Assembly: GCA_021014945.1 (NCBI GenBank)
Contig: MU266391.1
Span: 69,826-133,825 of the forward strand
Source of the DNA: Leucogyrophana mollusca
Taxonomy: Eukaryota; Basidiomycota; Agaricomycetes; Boletales
DNA: 64,000 nt
Direction of reading: 5' to 3'
Numbering within the stretch: the stretch's first letter is position 1; each line of letters begins with the position of its first letter. Of this stretch, positions 49,945-62,065 are shown piece after piece. The position numbers and the translations under genes are program-made. The notes under the pieces are model-generated. The model made no database searches. It was not told the DNA's origin and was given only the letters and a program-made list of their open reading frames with translations.

Positions 49945-52900
49945 ATGGTCGCACGGGAAGTCCGTCTTTTGTTATGGCTGGTCGCGATTCACCTCGTCGG
50001 AGTCTATCTATTCACCAAAGGATTTCTTCTAAACCGTCTCGCACTTCCTGACGCAAGTGCTTGCGCAAACAACGCATGCGCGTCCCTAGCCACCCATAAA
50101 AGAGCGGTGCTCATCGTTATAGACGCCCTGCGGTTTGACTTTATCTCCGAGCACCCGCCTGAGCCCGTGTCCCCGTACCACCATAATGTCCTCACCCTAC
50201 CCCGCGAACTTACAGCCGCACACCCAGAACGCTCGTTTATCTTCAATGCATACTCAGATCCGCCCACGACGACGCTCCAGCGCCTCAAGGGCATCACCAC
50301 AGGGTCCCTTCCCACTTTTGTCGATTCCGGCTCGAGCTTTGGAGGCGCGGCCGTACACGAGGACTCCATCATCCACCAGCTCAAACGCGCGGGCAGAAAG
50401 GTCGGTGAAATGGCGGTACTTGCTCATATTCGACGATAACTCATCGCAGTGAAAAGGTTGCTTTAGCTGGAGATGATACCTGGTTGACGCTCTTCCCAGA
50501 CGCGTTCGATCCACACGTGTTGTTCCCGTACGATTCGTTCAACGTGGAGGACCTCCACACCGTTGACGAGGGAGTCATCTCCCACATACTACCTCTGATG
50601 CGGAACCATAGCCAGTCCTGGGACTTCGCCATCGGCCATGGGTTAGGCGTAGACCACACTGGACACCGTGTCGGACCCGATCACCCCATCATGAAAACAA
50701 AGCTCAAACAATGGAACGACTTCCTTACAGAGGTCGTGCGAGAATTAGACGACGACACGCTTCTTGTGCTACTTGGAGATCACGGTATGGACCGGACGGG
50801 AAATCACGGCGGCGACAGTGTCCTGGAGACGTTGTCCGGCCTCTGGATATACAGCAAATCTATCCCGCTATCAACGGAATCAACAACTATTTCCGAAAGT
50901 ATTTTACCCACTACTATTTTCCCAGGTGCTAAAGTACCTCATCGCTTCATACAACAAATTGACTTGCTGCCAACACTCTCCCTGCTTCTCGGACTTCCGA
51001 TCCCATTCAACAATCTCGGCACTATCATCCCCGAACTCTTTAACCGCGATACAGCTGTTCAAACCGCCATAGAGTTGAATGCCGGTCAGATTCGACGATA
51101 CCTTGATACCTACAGGGCAAGTTCCTTCGGTAGGGAGCTTGATACTGCTTGGGGAAAATTGCAGACGGCCTGGGGCGCTGTAGAAGCGGCTTCCACCCAG
51201 GAACGAGTGTCTGCTTTATATGACTATAATCGCCTTGTCCTATCGTCATGTCGTATCCTCTGGGCTCAGTTCAATCTCACCCTAATGGGTTTCGGCCTCG
51301 TGGTAATTGCCCTTGGCGTGGTCGCCTCTTGGGCGCTCTACTCCCGCTCCGGTGACAGCGGCGGTCAGTGGGCGGGCTGGCAGGACGAGACATGGAGGAG
51401 GTGTTTCCGCGGGGTGATTGCAGGGGCTGCCGCCGCAGGGGTCATGTACTTCCCCCTACGAAGCTACCTCGAAGGCGTGGACTTGCACCAGATCGCCCTG
51501 TTTGGGAGCGCGCTGTTCTCTGGGGTGGCGATCGTTGCCGCCACACGACCATCACTCCCCTTCAGCAGCCTCAAGTCTGTCCCCTTGCCCCTAATCCTCC
51601 ATGTCTTATGCTTCGCTTCTAATTCTTTCGTGGTCTGGGAAGACCGCGTCGTTCTCTTCCTCCTCCTTTCCTGTGTCCTCCCTTCAGTTTTAGCAGGCTT
51701 CACAGCGCCCACTCGTCGTCTCCGTGTTCGCATCCTAGGCTTTTCGGCGCTCTTTGCGGTATGCGTGCGGCTAATGGCGTTAAGCACCGTCTGCCGGGAG
51801 GAACAGCACCCCTCCTGCACCGTGACCTTCTACACTTCCGCTACATCCTCCGTGCCCCCTGTACTCGCGCTCCTCCTCGCGCTCCCCGTGTCTTTCGCGC
51901 TCCCGCGCGTCATTCGCCGCGTGCTGGGGATATCAAAGAGTGATAAAGGCCTGGCGGCGGTGTTCTTGCCATGGTTCCTGACGCCGGGCCTCGTTGCGGG
52001 AAGCGTGCTGTGGATCCTCGAGTGGATGGATTCGGCGAGGATGTTCGGGGAGGGCGCGGTGTGGCTCAGGAGTTTGCGGACTATTCTCGCGAGGATGGCG
52101 TTTGCGGTTATGTTGTTGGGGAGCTTGACACTGTGGTGGAAGTCCCCGCTGTGTCTCGAGATATCGAGATCCTCCGAGGATAAGGAGGGGAACGGGGTTG
52201 GAAACGGGAATAGTGACAAGGATAATGAAACGAAGGGGAAGGCAACGCAGGTGACGGTGCTTGGGTTTGCGAATGCCTTCGGCTCTCCATACCTCATTTT
52301 CTGGACTGTCTTCCTGAGCGTCGTGTGGCTCACGACGCAGCTCGCAGGCCAAGTCATCCTCGGCCTCGCAACAGTCGCTCTCCTAGCTCACCTGGAGGTG
52401 GTCGACAGCCTCCGCGACGCACGCGGGCTCAACGACGCGTTTTCGTCCGGAAATCCCTCAGCTGCGCTTGATCTCAACTTGAGCACTATCAACCGCGACG
52501 TCGTATTTTCGGAGATCGTGCCGCTTGCGCTATTGGCGATACATACGTTCTACGGGACAGGCCACCAGTCGACGCTCCCGAGTCTGCAGTGGAAAACGGC
52601 GTTCATACTCACTCCGACCCTCGCGTTCCCCTTTTCGCATTTCACAGCCCTGCTTAACACGTTGGGGCCGCACATCGTCCTCGGGCTGGCAGCGCCGCTT
52701 CTCACCCTCTGGAATCTCTCCCCCATCCCACCCCCATCACTGTCGCCGCGCGCGGGCCTGGGGATGATGATCTATTTCGGGACGCTGTTACTGGGTACTG
52801 CGGGGTGCGCAGCGGCACTGAGGAGGCACTTGATGGTGTGGAAAATCTTCGCACCGCGGTATATGTTCGCGTCTGTCTCTCTTGGGGTTGTAGATATGGG

Positions 52901-52976
52901 CGTCGTATTGGGCGTCTGGGTGGGGGTCGGGAGGGTGAAAGAGAGGGTTGAGAGGGTGTTCAAAGCAATCGGTTGA
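49945..52976 (+). CDS. GPI13: GPI ethanolamine-phosphate transferase 3
   Basis: ER membrane enzyme (Gpi13/PIG-O) that adds phosphoethanolamine to the third mannose of the GPI anchor, the group later joined to the protein. Two exons, 49945-50400 and 50457-52976, encode 991 residues. The N-terminus MVAREVRLLLWLVAIHLVGV is a signal-anchor. The alkaline-phosphatase-type catalytic domain in the ER lumen shows VLIVIDALRFDF, SDPPTTTLQRLKGITTGSLP, GDDTWLTLFPDAF, GLGVDHTGHRVGPDHPIM and LLGDHGMDRTGNHGGDS, which supply the metal ligands. From about residue 430 the protein is a run of hydrophobic membrane segments to the C-terminus. A short hydrophilic loop (DKEGNGVGNGNSDKDNE) interrupts them. Start and stop are both convincing. 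Confidence 0.96.
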
Positions 52977-53630
52977 TGGTGATGTGAAACCATATACATA
53001 TACTTAATGTATTTTCGCCTCCGCATCGCCCCTACGGGTTGATACTTGAGGGGGTAAGAGGCTTTTACAGTGTACTAGGTGCCTTGTTGTGCATCACCGG
53101 TCTGCCCTATTTACCGATACCGACCCAGGCCGTACCTCGCGGCTGTGCTCCCCGGAAGCGCTGGGGATTCGAAGCCTCTAATATCTTCGTGCCGAAGGCG
53201 TGGCTGGTGCGGTCGTCGATGTCGATCTTGGCATCTGGGGTGATAGTGAACGAGGGTATGATCTGACACGGTGTTTAAACGGGCTTTTCGCTTTCTCTGA
53301 GGTTATGGCGGGCGGAGGACGTATTTTGGCCCGTGTTGTATGATTCCTAGAACTCTAGAAAGCTGGAAAGCTGACTCCTGAGCGGCGTGACCGCGGACGC
53401 GATCCTACCCACATTCCATATATGGAATATCCACGCCACCAGACGCCACCGCATGCGTTGTTCGCCAACCTCGGAGGCACTGCCTGAGACAGCGCTCTAT
53501 TTCCGGAACGGCGTTCGTAGGAAAACAATAGGACGGCGGAGCATATCTGATTCATCTCGGAACTATCGTTACGTTCACCGCAATACTGTGAAAAGGCCAT
53601 GCGTGATTGTGCTCCTTGTCTCCCATCTTC
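52977..53630. other. Intergenic, 650 bp
   Basis: Between GPI13 and the terpene-synthase-like gene, both on the plus strand. No gene supported. Confidence 0.5.
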
Positions 53631-54727
53631 ATGTCTGATTCAAGTTCACGACCCGTAATGCCTGGCTATAGGCTCAATGAATTCGTTCAAGCAATGCCTG
53701 CGCGTACCAAGACGGCGAGCGTCCAACTGCCGGATCTCTTAGCGTCCACCAGTCCGTTCGAATTGCGTACGAACAGGCACTGTAGGAGTGTTTCGAGTGC
53801 ATCGGAGAAGTGGTTGAAGGAGGTTGGAGTGGATGTTGGTGATCAGTGGAGGAAGACCAAGGTTGGACTGCTGGCAGCGCTCTGCTATCCTCGGGCAGAC
53901 CCAACACAGCTACGGCTTGTCACGGATTTTCTGAGTCTCCTGGTCGCTGCCGATGAGCACGGCTACGACGGCGCACATGATCCTTTTGCACGGTGAGTCT
54001 TCACTTTCCCGATGCTCATAAAATGCAGCGAGGCTAATATGTTGACAGCATGGCAGACCGGCTCTCACGAGCAGGGTACAAGAATCCCGCGTGGTGCATG
54101 CGTTTCCATCGCTCGCTACGCGCGTACCGCGAGGCACGGAGTCACCTAGCGCTCGATGCGGACAGCGACGTTGTACCTGATTTAGAGACGTATGTTGAAC
54201 TACGGAGAGATGCGTCGGGGCTTAGGATGGCGTTTGACCTCGTGGAATATGCCGGAGGTTTGGAGTTGCCCGAACGGGTGTTTGGACGCTCAATGCTGAG
54301 ACTCGTCGAGTGTGCCTGTGATATCGTTGCTTGGTCGGAGGTATGTGTGCCTTTTGGGGATTCTATCTGACTTGGGGACTGATGGCACGCATAACAGGAT
54401 ATTGCCTCGTGTGCAAAAGCGCAATCATCCAACAAGCACACGATTGTCAACGTTCTCATGAAAGAAAGGGGCATATCCCTCGCGGCGGCACTGATGCAGG
54501 CTGGGACTCTCGTACAGCAAAGCATCGATGCATTCCTCGCTGCTGAACGCGCACTCCCATCATGGCGAGACCACACTGTCGACGCCGATATGCGGTTCTA
54601 CGTCCAAGGGCTGAGAGATTGGATCGCCGGCTCCGTCAACTGGTACTACGAGTCCGAGCGGTACTTCGGCGACAAGGGGAACGAGGTAAGGATGTTTGGG
54701 TGGGTGTTTCTGCCTGTAAAGGCATGA
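53631..54727 (+). CDS. Terpene-synthase-like protein with degenerate metal motifs
   Basis: Belongs to the fungal class I sesquiterpene cyclase fold. Exons 53631-53992, 54049-54340 and 54398-54727 encode about 327 residues, the usual size. Family landmarks: VTDFLSLLVAADEHGYDGAH where the Asp-rich motif should be, YVELRRDASG (pyrophosphate-sensing Arg region), LRMAFDLVEYAGGLELPERV, CDIVAWSEDIASCAKA where the NSE triad (N/D-D-x-x-S-x-x-x-E) should be, HTIVNVLMKERG, and ESERYFG (the C-terminal RY pair). In the first motif the third acidic residue is replaced (DEHGY). In the second, EDIASCAKA keeps Asp and Ser but has Glu for Asn and Ala for Glu. Magnesium binding is therefore doubtful. There is no P450 or other pathway gene beside it. 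The last exon might instead splice at GTAAGG (54687), which would change the tail. Confidence 0.8.
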
Positions 54728-55118
54728 TACCTAGGGTTTGTATTTGACGACGTTTCACGATACATATTATCTACCATCGTCTCCAGTTCGTCTGGACAGA
54801 CTTTTAATCTCTGCATGCATGCACTACCTTCGTTCTTCGTTTCTAACGGTCTAGCTTAGAAGTAATTATTCGTCTATCGCTGTCACAGTTATCTAGCAGG
54901 ATATCGTAACACTTATTCGCAGTCAATGAACTCGTTTTCCTCTCTTTGCTTTCGTCTGGAATGATCTGTCCACTGAGGCCCAAGGGACACCCACATAATG
55001 ATCAATTAGGTTGAGTTAGGGCCGGCTCATACGCGATGCCAATTCTGATGAAGTAATCCAAGACAACCCGAGTCTCCGGTCCCGATCCCAATTGACCCTT
55101 GTTCTTCAACCACGAAAA
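54728..55118. other. Intergenic, 390 bp
   Basis: Between the terpene-synthase-like gene and the LSH gene (both +). No gene seen; it should contain the LSH promoter. Confidence 0.5.
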
Positions 55119-58100
55119 ATGTCTGCCAGTCCCCCTCCATCTTCCCCACCTTATTTTGCAACGTCCTCTCTCGCTGCTAGCACGGCAGCGTCTTCGCCAC
55201 CCCCCAGCGAAGACCCCTCGAGCAGAGACGAAGACAAGGATGCGCGACAGGTGTGTTTGTATAAGATTGTCCAAGCCGCCATCCTAATAAGAACGCGATT
55301 CAGGACTCTGTGGCCCCAGTAGATGCCGTCTGTACGCGTCCCATTGCTTTTGACGCGTTCTTACACATACTCAGGAATTCGCGGAGCGGTACGCCCGGTT
55401 GAACAGACTCCTCGAAAAGTCTCTCGCATACACCAATGTTCTCAAAGCCCAGATGGACAAGGAAAAAGCGTCGTCTGCTTTGCGTTCCGCCGTGCAAGCC
55501 ATCCTTCCGTCCGAGAGTTCCAAGTCTAAGCCCAAATCTAAGCGTGCTGCGCCGAGCCGTGGCAGGAAACGCAGACGCGTTGAGGAAGAGTCCGACGAGG
55601 AAGCCCCTGTATCAGCTGTGGCCCCTCAGATGGAGGAAGCAGCCGATACGGAAGAATCCCCCAAGTTTCTGCAGCCTGCGCTGATCACCGGCGCTCAATT
55701 AAAGGATTACCAGCTAGAAGGTGTCGAATGGATGGTGAGTTTAGACAAAAACGGGGTTTCCGGGATTTTGGGTAAGCGTCGATGCCACCTCGGTTGTGAA
55801 CAAAGATCTCACCCTCTTTGTCAGCGGACGAGATGGGACTCGGTAAAGTACGCTGGTGGGATGGCTTCAATGAGGCTAGTGTGCTGATTACCATGCTCTG
55901 TTATAGACGCTTCAGACAATTGCTTTCAATGCTCACCTTCGAGGGATTGGCCATTATCGACCCTTCCTCGTCGTCTGCCCCCTCAGCGTTCTTCACAACT
56001 GGAAGGAAGAATTTCAGAAATTTGCTCCAAAAGTAGCGTGTCCGTCTCTTTAGCCAGTTTCGACCCCACCAACCGTTTTGTTTTGTTTGCAGATCCCAGT
56101 TTGCGTATACCATGGTACACCTGCGGAACGTGCGGAACTGCGTCGTACAACCATGCGCGAACCCGATGCAAACGCGGAGGTACAGACTAAACCGGAAGAG
56201 GAGGTCATGTTGAAGAAGAAAGCGGCCGCACCACGCAAATCCGGGAAGGGCAAAGGGAAGAAGGCTACACCGAAAGCAAAGACACCGAGGCGGAGTGGAA
56301 GACAGACTAAGAAAGCCATCGTCGAAGTCGAATCCGAGGACGATGAAGACAACGATACCCACCGGGGCGACGAAGACTCTCCAATACCGTCGACAGACGA
56401 TACCCTTCCTCCACAGACACGGATGACATTCCCTGTCGTGGTTACGACGTATGAGATGATTATCAAGGACCGAGCACACCTCGCGCGGTACAATTGGGGA
56501 TACATTGTTGTGGACGAGGGACACAGACTAAAGAATCTGGACTGTAAGCTCATGCAGGAAATCAAGAAGTACCCGAGTGCGGGTCGCATGATATTAACTG
56601 GGACGCCTTTACATGTGCGTGAAGCTGCTCTCCTGTGCACAAAAACAGAAGCATCTAATCTCGTGTTGATCTACAGAATAACTTGGCAGAATTGTGGTCT
56701 CTGCTTAACTTCATTTTACCCGACATATTTGACGACCTTGATACGTTCCAAGAATGGTTTATCAAATCCCTTCCAGCTTCTGAAGTTCACATTTGCTCAC
56801 CCGCTCTTAGGTTTAACCTCGGCACAATGCAATCCCGTCTCTCATCCGAGCAATCTTCCCAACTCATCAATACCCTCCATGGAATCCTCAAGCCATTCCT
56901 CCTACGCCGTCTCAAAGCTGACGTCGAGGGCCTCCTTCCGCCAAAGAAGGAATACGTCCTATACGCCCCACTTAGCATCCGTCAGCGCGACCTATACGAC
57001 AAAGTCGTCGAGGGTGGCCTCCGTTCCTTCTTGCTCGGCAAGAGAGATAAGGATGAGGCAGTGAAAGTGGAGATGGATGTTGACGCCCCGATGAAGCTGA
57101 GAAAGGGGAAGCGGAGACGGTATGACGTTGATGGGGACGACGATGAGTATTTTGAGATGCTTGAGGACGGTGGCGTTGCAAAGGTGAAAGGGGGCTCCAA
57201 TGACCTAGCGGAAATAGCACGGGAGCATCAATACAAGACCACTCGTGCGTATCTCTTGCCTCTAATATCTCTTTCAGTGTCCACTGACCCATCACATCAG
57301 TGAATAAAGTGAATAATATGAAGCTCCAGAACACAGTTATGCAGCTGCGCAAAGTATGCTCGCATCCATTCTTGTTCGACTGGCCCGTCGACGCTGCGTC
57401 TCAGCTCCCCATCCTAAACGAAGAGCTGGTAGACGTGAGCGGGAAGATGATGGTACTAGAACGCCTCCTGGACGAGCTGTTTAGGCGAAAACACAAGGTG
57501 CTACTCTTCAGCCAATTTACAACCATGTTAGATATCATCGAGGTGGGTTTGTTTCTTGTAGCTTGATCCAATTCCCATAGCCTTACTCGTGCGACTTAGG
57601 AATGGGCGGTAGAACTGAAGGGGTGGTCGATATGTCGTATCGACGGATCCACTGCACCTCTTGATCGACGAGAGCAGATGAACAAGTTTCAGCAGAGCGG
57701 AGACCGCCCAGGAGCACCGGTTCTCTTCCTTCTAAGCACACGAGCAGGCGGCCTGGGTATTACCCTGACAGCAGCCGATACCGTCATATTCTATGATCAG
57801 GACTGGGTAAGCTTACCTCCCTTATTCAAGCCATCCGCTCATTACTCACGATATTCGCAGAATCCCCAAATGGATGTCCAAGCTCAAGACCGCGCGCACA
57901 GAATAGGGCAGACTAAACCCGTGCTTATATTCAGACTGGTCAGCGCACATACTGTCGAGACTAAGATCATGCACCGAGCGGCCGAGAAACGGAAGCTCGA
58001 GGCCCTAGTCATAGCCAAAGGTCCGTTTCTCTCGCAATCATTACCGCGCTTGTACTCAGACGACGCTTCCGTCCCTCGCCAGGCAAGTTCAAAATGCCAG

Positions 58101-58390
58101 GCCAGTCGGCAGGCAGAGAGACAATGGCGGAAATGGCGGCATCCCTCCTGAAGCTCGAAGGCGAGCAGATTGAGGTGGTTCCGAGCACTGCGGAGGGCAA
58201 GGCGGGTCTGTTCACTGATGCCGAGCTCGAGATGTTGCTGGACCGGAGCGACGCGGTGTTCGAAGGCAGGGGTAAGGGATGGACGAGTGGGGGCGAGGCG
58301 AAGAGGGCGGCCTTTGCAGTGTATGATGCCCCTGTACATGAAGGGAACGACGTGCTTGCGAAGATTATGGGAGAGGACCTACCGGAGTAA
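55119..58390 (+). CDS. LSH/HELLS-type SNF2 chromatin remodeler
   Basis: Nuclear SNF2-family ATPase of the LSH/DDM1/Irc5 group, linked in other organisms to DNA methylation and heterochromatin. The ATG at 55119 gives MSASPPPSSPPYFATSS. Residues from 55378 form a coiled segment (YARLNRLLEKSLAYTNVLK) and a basic RGRKRRRV patch. The helicase starts LKDYQLEGVEWMVSL. It has SGIL-ADEMGLGK-TLQTIAF (Walker A across two introns), VVCPLSVLHNWKEEF, VVTTYEMIIKDRAHLARY, YIVVDEGHRLKN (DEGH box) and MILTGTPLH-NNLAELWSLL. The second lobe has KVLLFSQFTTMLDIIE, WSICRIDGSTAPLDRREQM, FLLSTRAGGLGITLTAADTV and QDRAHRIGQTKPVLIFRLV. A charged insertion of about 80 residues (near 56160-56400) lies in lobe 1, as is usual for LSH. 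The C-terminus is VLAKIMGEDLPE. Roughly nine short introns. Confidence 0.93.
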
Positions 58391-58725
58391 TATGAATATA
58401 TGTATGCTGGACCCTAATAATGTAGATATGTAAAGCATTTATAAATCCGCCAGCATGTTTCAACATTGATCTACTTACATGGCTGACACCAATCACCGCA
58501 ACCTGAACACAGAGGATGAAGAGAATACCATACTGTCTTCGGCATGCACGCTTGAAAATAAGCTCGGTGGCTCTGGCTTATCATTTCAAGGCGGTAGCGC
58601 TGCCACCTCTGATTCCTGGAGTGTTTCCTGTGAAGGATACCACATACACATCTAAAAGTTGGCCAGACTGCTTCTGTGCTGCAGACCCTCCCAGGTCACC
58701 GTAAAACTGATCAAGATAGTATAGC
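58391..58725. other. Convergent intergenic space, 335 bp
   Basis: Between the LSH stop (+) and the small protein stop (-). No gene seen. Confidence 0.5.
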
Positions 58726-59158
58726 TCAGAAGCTGAGAGTGATAGACCCGCTGCTGAACCCGTGGTTATTCCCGCCTGCGCCTCCGGCTCCCACAGAAGC
58801 CCCACTGTTGCCCGTACTATCTGTAGGGTAAAGAATGAGTAAACTACCCCACACAATAACGCCATCTCCATCTTACTGGTGATGTTTCCGACCGTCTTGA
58901 TAGTCGTGGTACAATTGCACTGGTTCCCAGCGACGTTGTTATAGCCTGCTACCGCCACTGAGCAACAGTTAATGCGACATCGTTTGGCTGCTCACTGATA
59001 CTGGATTGCCGGCCGTTGGATATCTGGTTCCCGTGGACGATGGTGTGGGTGCTGTGGTTCCCTTGTACCGTTACCGCACCGGTCGTGTTGTGCTGGTCGT
59101 GATGGACCTCGCTGAAGGTAGAGTGGCTAGCGTCGATATCGGTAGAGTTGTTGAACAT
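58726..59158 (-). CDS. Small Asn/Gly-rich protein, unknown
   Basis: Three exons (58996-59158, 58877-58957, 58726-58820) give 112 residues; the sum of exon lengths is a multiple of three and all splice sites are GT...AG. The first intron is only 38 bp. The N-terminus is MFNNSTDIDASHSTFSEVHH, followed by DQHNTTGAVTVQGNHSTHT, IVHGNQISNGRQS and YNNVAGNQCNCTTT. Short pseudo-repeats of the form hydrophobic-x-G-N/D-Q/H-x-N recur. The end is Gly/Ser/Asn-rich (GNSGASVGAGGAGGNNHGF). There is no signal peptide or membrane segment in this spliced form; retaining the second intron would add a hydrophobic stretch. Similar N/Q/G motifs stand at the N-termini of many Agaricomycete proteins. Function unknown; a beta-solenoid or self-assembling region is a guess. 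Confidence 0.6.
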
Positions 59159-62065
59159 GGCTTGGCTTAAGGTGAGATGAGATGCGTGAACATCATATCA
59201 GCATAGTTGGCGCGACTCAGTCGAACGACAAAGCGCTCGCAGAGGGCCCGATATAGCTCTCCAAAAGGCAGATTGGGGTAAGGGAAGCCGAGTGACGCCC
59301 AAAGATAAGCTAATATCCGAGTCGGAAAGCTCGCGCCGACTCGCACGCCTGGTCATGCACCTGCCCCCATCTGCAATGCCAAACGCGACGTCCGTGACCG
59401 ACGGGCGCTTGTTCCGGGACTCAGGAGTTCTGCTCTCGGCAATTGCCGGTAGATACATGATCAATTTGGTTAGAGGTTATGGCAACTAATCTCGAGACAC
59501 ACACGGTACAACTAACTCAAATGACTGCTCTGTATCTACTATTTGTCAGACACTCGACGCGCCGATGAGCATCGATTCAAGGCTGAGCAGTCTTACGACG
59601 ATATCGCCAGGTAAGTGGTTGTGGGGATCGGTGTGGGCTAGGGACCGCGCTTCGCTCATGGAGTGAGTGAATGGTGGGCGAATTGCTAGTGGTCGTGACC
59701 TGTTCAATGAATAGGACGTCGGATCACTACACCAGGGCTGTTGACACACCAGTCCTAAGTAGGAGCTCGACGCGCCATCTTCAAGGCGATCGACGGCATT
59801 AGCCAAAGGATATCAGCAGGACATTAATGCAGGAGTCCCGGGATATCGCAACCCGGCACTTCAAGGTGACCGACGCGCAGCAAATCCCGAAGGCATCGAT
59901 AAACAAGCCGATCGGATTGCATAACGCAAATCTGTGATGCGGATACATCTGGCCAACATTGGGAGGTTGACGCACCAACTTGTCAGTCATTGACGCACGG
60001 GCTGCAGGGGTGTCGACGTCATGGATTGCAGGGCTACTGACACACCAACTGGCACATGGAAGTTGAAGTAATGAAATGAAGGGAGATCGACACACTGCCT
60101 CAGGGAGATGACTCGGGCTCGGGAATCCATTATCATGTCGCGAGCCCAAGTTGTGGTAGGTACGTCCGCACGGGGATGCTTATCACAGATTTGCGTGGGT
60201 GTTGCACTCTATGTACAGTAACATGAATAAACGTGGTTTTGTGATAGACGTACTGTGCTTACGTTCGGTGTCGACAATCGATGGTATGTGGGTGATACGG
60301 TGCGGCTCTCTGCATGGGCAGGTACCACCGTGCCAGCCATCAGGATTTTTTATACGACTCGGAACGCTGCCGAAATCGTTTGACCAGTGAAACGCTACCT
60401 ACGATGAGAGTAAAAGTAAGAATGGAAAAGTATGCAGCGAGACAGAGGCGGCATCAGTGAATCGGGGAGATTGCCCCAAGCCTTTGTATGTACATTGTAT
60501 AGCACACAATAACCGTCTTTTGCATAATAATTGCAGCCGAAACTCCAATGTGAGACATAGGAATATCAGCCTGGTTGCCTATCCCCATGGACCTCTTTTT
60601 TGGTGATGTTTTCCACCACGAGAATTATTGGAACCAATTGGGATGCAGGCCAAGAGACGCTGAAATTGGACTCCTTGCACGCCGAAGGAGGTTTGCGAGG
60701 CTACTCTAATGCATTTTCGCCCTAGTTGAAACTTGCAATATTGAAAAAAAATGTGCTGGTGCTACTATATCTTATTGACGGCGGTTGTATCAAAGTAGAT
60801 ACCAAGTCGGATATATCCCTTATTGGTAGGTGAACACTCACGACCTCTAGCAAGGACTCCCGTAAGGAGGATGGCATGATGTGTTTCTGTCATCGCATCC
60901 AATTTTCTATACTTTCGACTGGTCTTGCGGATCCAAGCATTTCCCTCACTGATGTTGCATGACTAACAGTACTATTATCCCTTCCATGTGGTACCGAAGT
61001 GGCTAAATCCGAGGTTCGTTGGCCCCGTTCAACTACTTGGGACCGCAAGATATCATATTCTCGGATAAAGGACATTGCCAACGCTACACGAGATTCCAGC
61101 AATGCGCAATTGACTCCGCGTGGTAGCTTCGTACCATCGGACGCTCAATCCAGCAAATACTGTCGCCCATACCCGATTGTCGAATTTTTGGTGTTAAAAC
61201 CTGAACTAGCTACGATCTACCATCGTGTCTAAATCGACGCCTTTTTGGTTGTCTTCAGAAGATACCCACATTTCCGACAGGTTGGCCAAGGAAGACCCGG
61301 CGACTTCCACTTAGAAAGCTTTTTCCAAGGATCCAGATATGAGCTCCCAGCGTGCAGGTAGGAAATTATAGAGTTAAAGTTAAGGGATTTTCATGCCGGG
61401 CGAAACTCCCAATGCTGCTGAAATTCATGACTGTGGACCTGCAGTGGATTAATGGTGGCTCTCTTGAAAGAGTGGTATCCCGAAGAAAATTTGTTTGGGG
61501 CGGGGAATCTCGAAACCGGTTAGTCACCAGACCAGATCACCAGACTTTTTGCCCTTGCGTGTAACGTGGAATCCCATTGTTTCGCGGCGCCAGCTACGTG
61601 CATCCTTGGACAGGCAGCGCCAGGCACGAATTATTGTGATCAGGTTGGCAAGGTAATGTCAAAGGTGCTAAGTGCGCCGTTCTCGGTCATGGGCTGCATA
61701 CATGGGAAAGGAAGACATTGCATCTTCGTGGTAAGAGGTTTTGCGAATGTTGCGCATGAACCTGAAGGCACCCAAAATACCTATTCGACGCAACTGAGTT
61801 CAAGGGTATAGATTATTGGCCACCATAGCTGGTTATTGTGGACAGCCGCATTTTCGACATATATATACTCGCCCAGTAACGTGTCACATAAAACGTTGTG
61901 AATCCGTTGGCTATCAATATCGCAAAACTAACTCTATTTCTCAAAAGACTATTACGATGGCATAACATGTAAAACTATCACTGTGCGCTGGAATCATGAG
62001 CATGTACCTAGCCTGAAAAGGACCGTAATATAGCAAAGCGCGAGTCGCGGGCATGAACCAATGTT
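59159..62065. other. Long gene-poor region with a degenerate repeat
   Basis: 2.9 kb with no gene I can support. The left part contains the repeat array at 59554-60096. The rest holds only short open frames without family resemblance and several AT-rich runs. No terminal repeats, reverse transcriptase or transposase fragments were recognised. Confidence 0.45.
59554..60096. repeat. Degenerate minisatellite, TTGACRCACCA core
   Basis: Irregularly spaced copies of a core close to YTGACACACCA or TCGACGCGCC occur at about 59554, 59741, 59767, 59870, 59967, 59990, 60013, 60037 and 60087. The best pair extends further: CCAGGGCTGTTGACACACCA (59732-59751) and GCAGGGCTACTGACACACCA (60029-60048). Spacing is 20-100 bp and not constant, so the array is old or built by a mixed process. 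Confidence 0.6.

Noticed and set aside
53631..58390. Terpene biosynthetic gene cluster
   Set aside because: Neighbours are GPI13 and an SNF2 remodeler; no P450, transferase or transporter accompanies the terpene-synthase-like gene.
60130..62060. Possible transposon remains in the gene-poor region
   Set aside because: No terminal repeats, target duplications or enzyme motifs could be found by reading.
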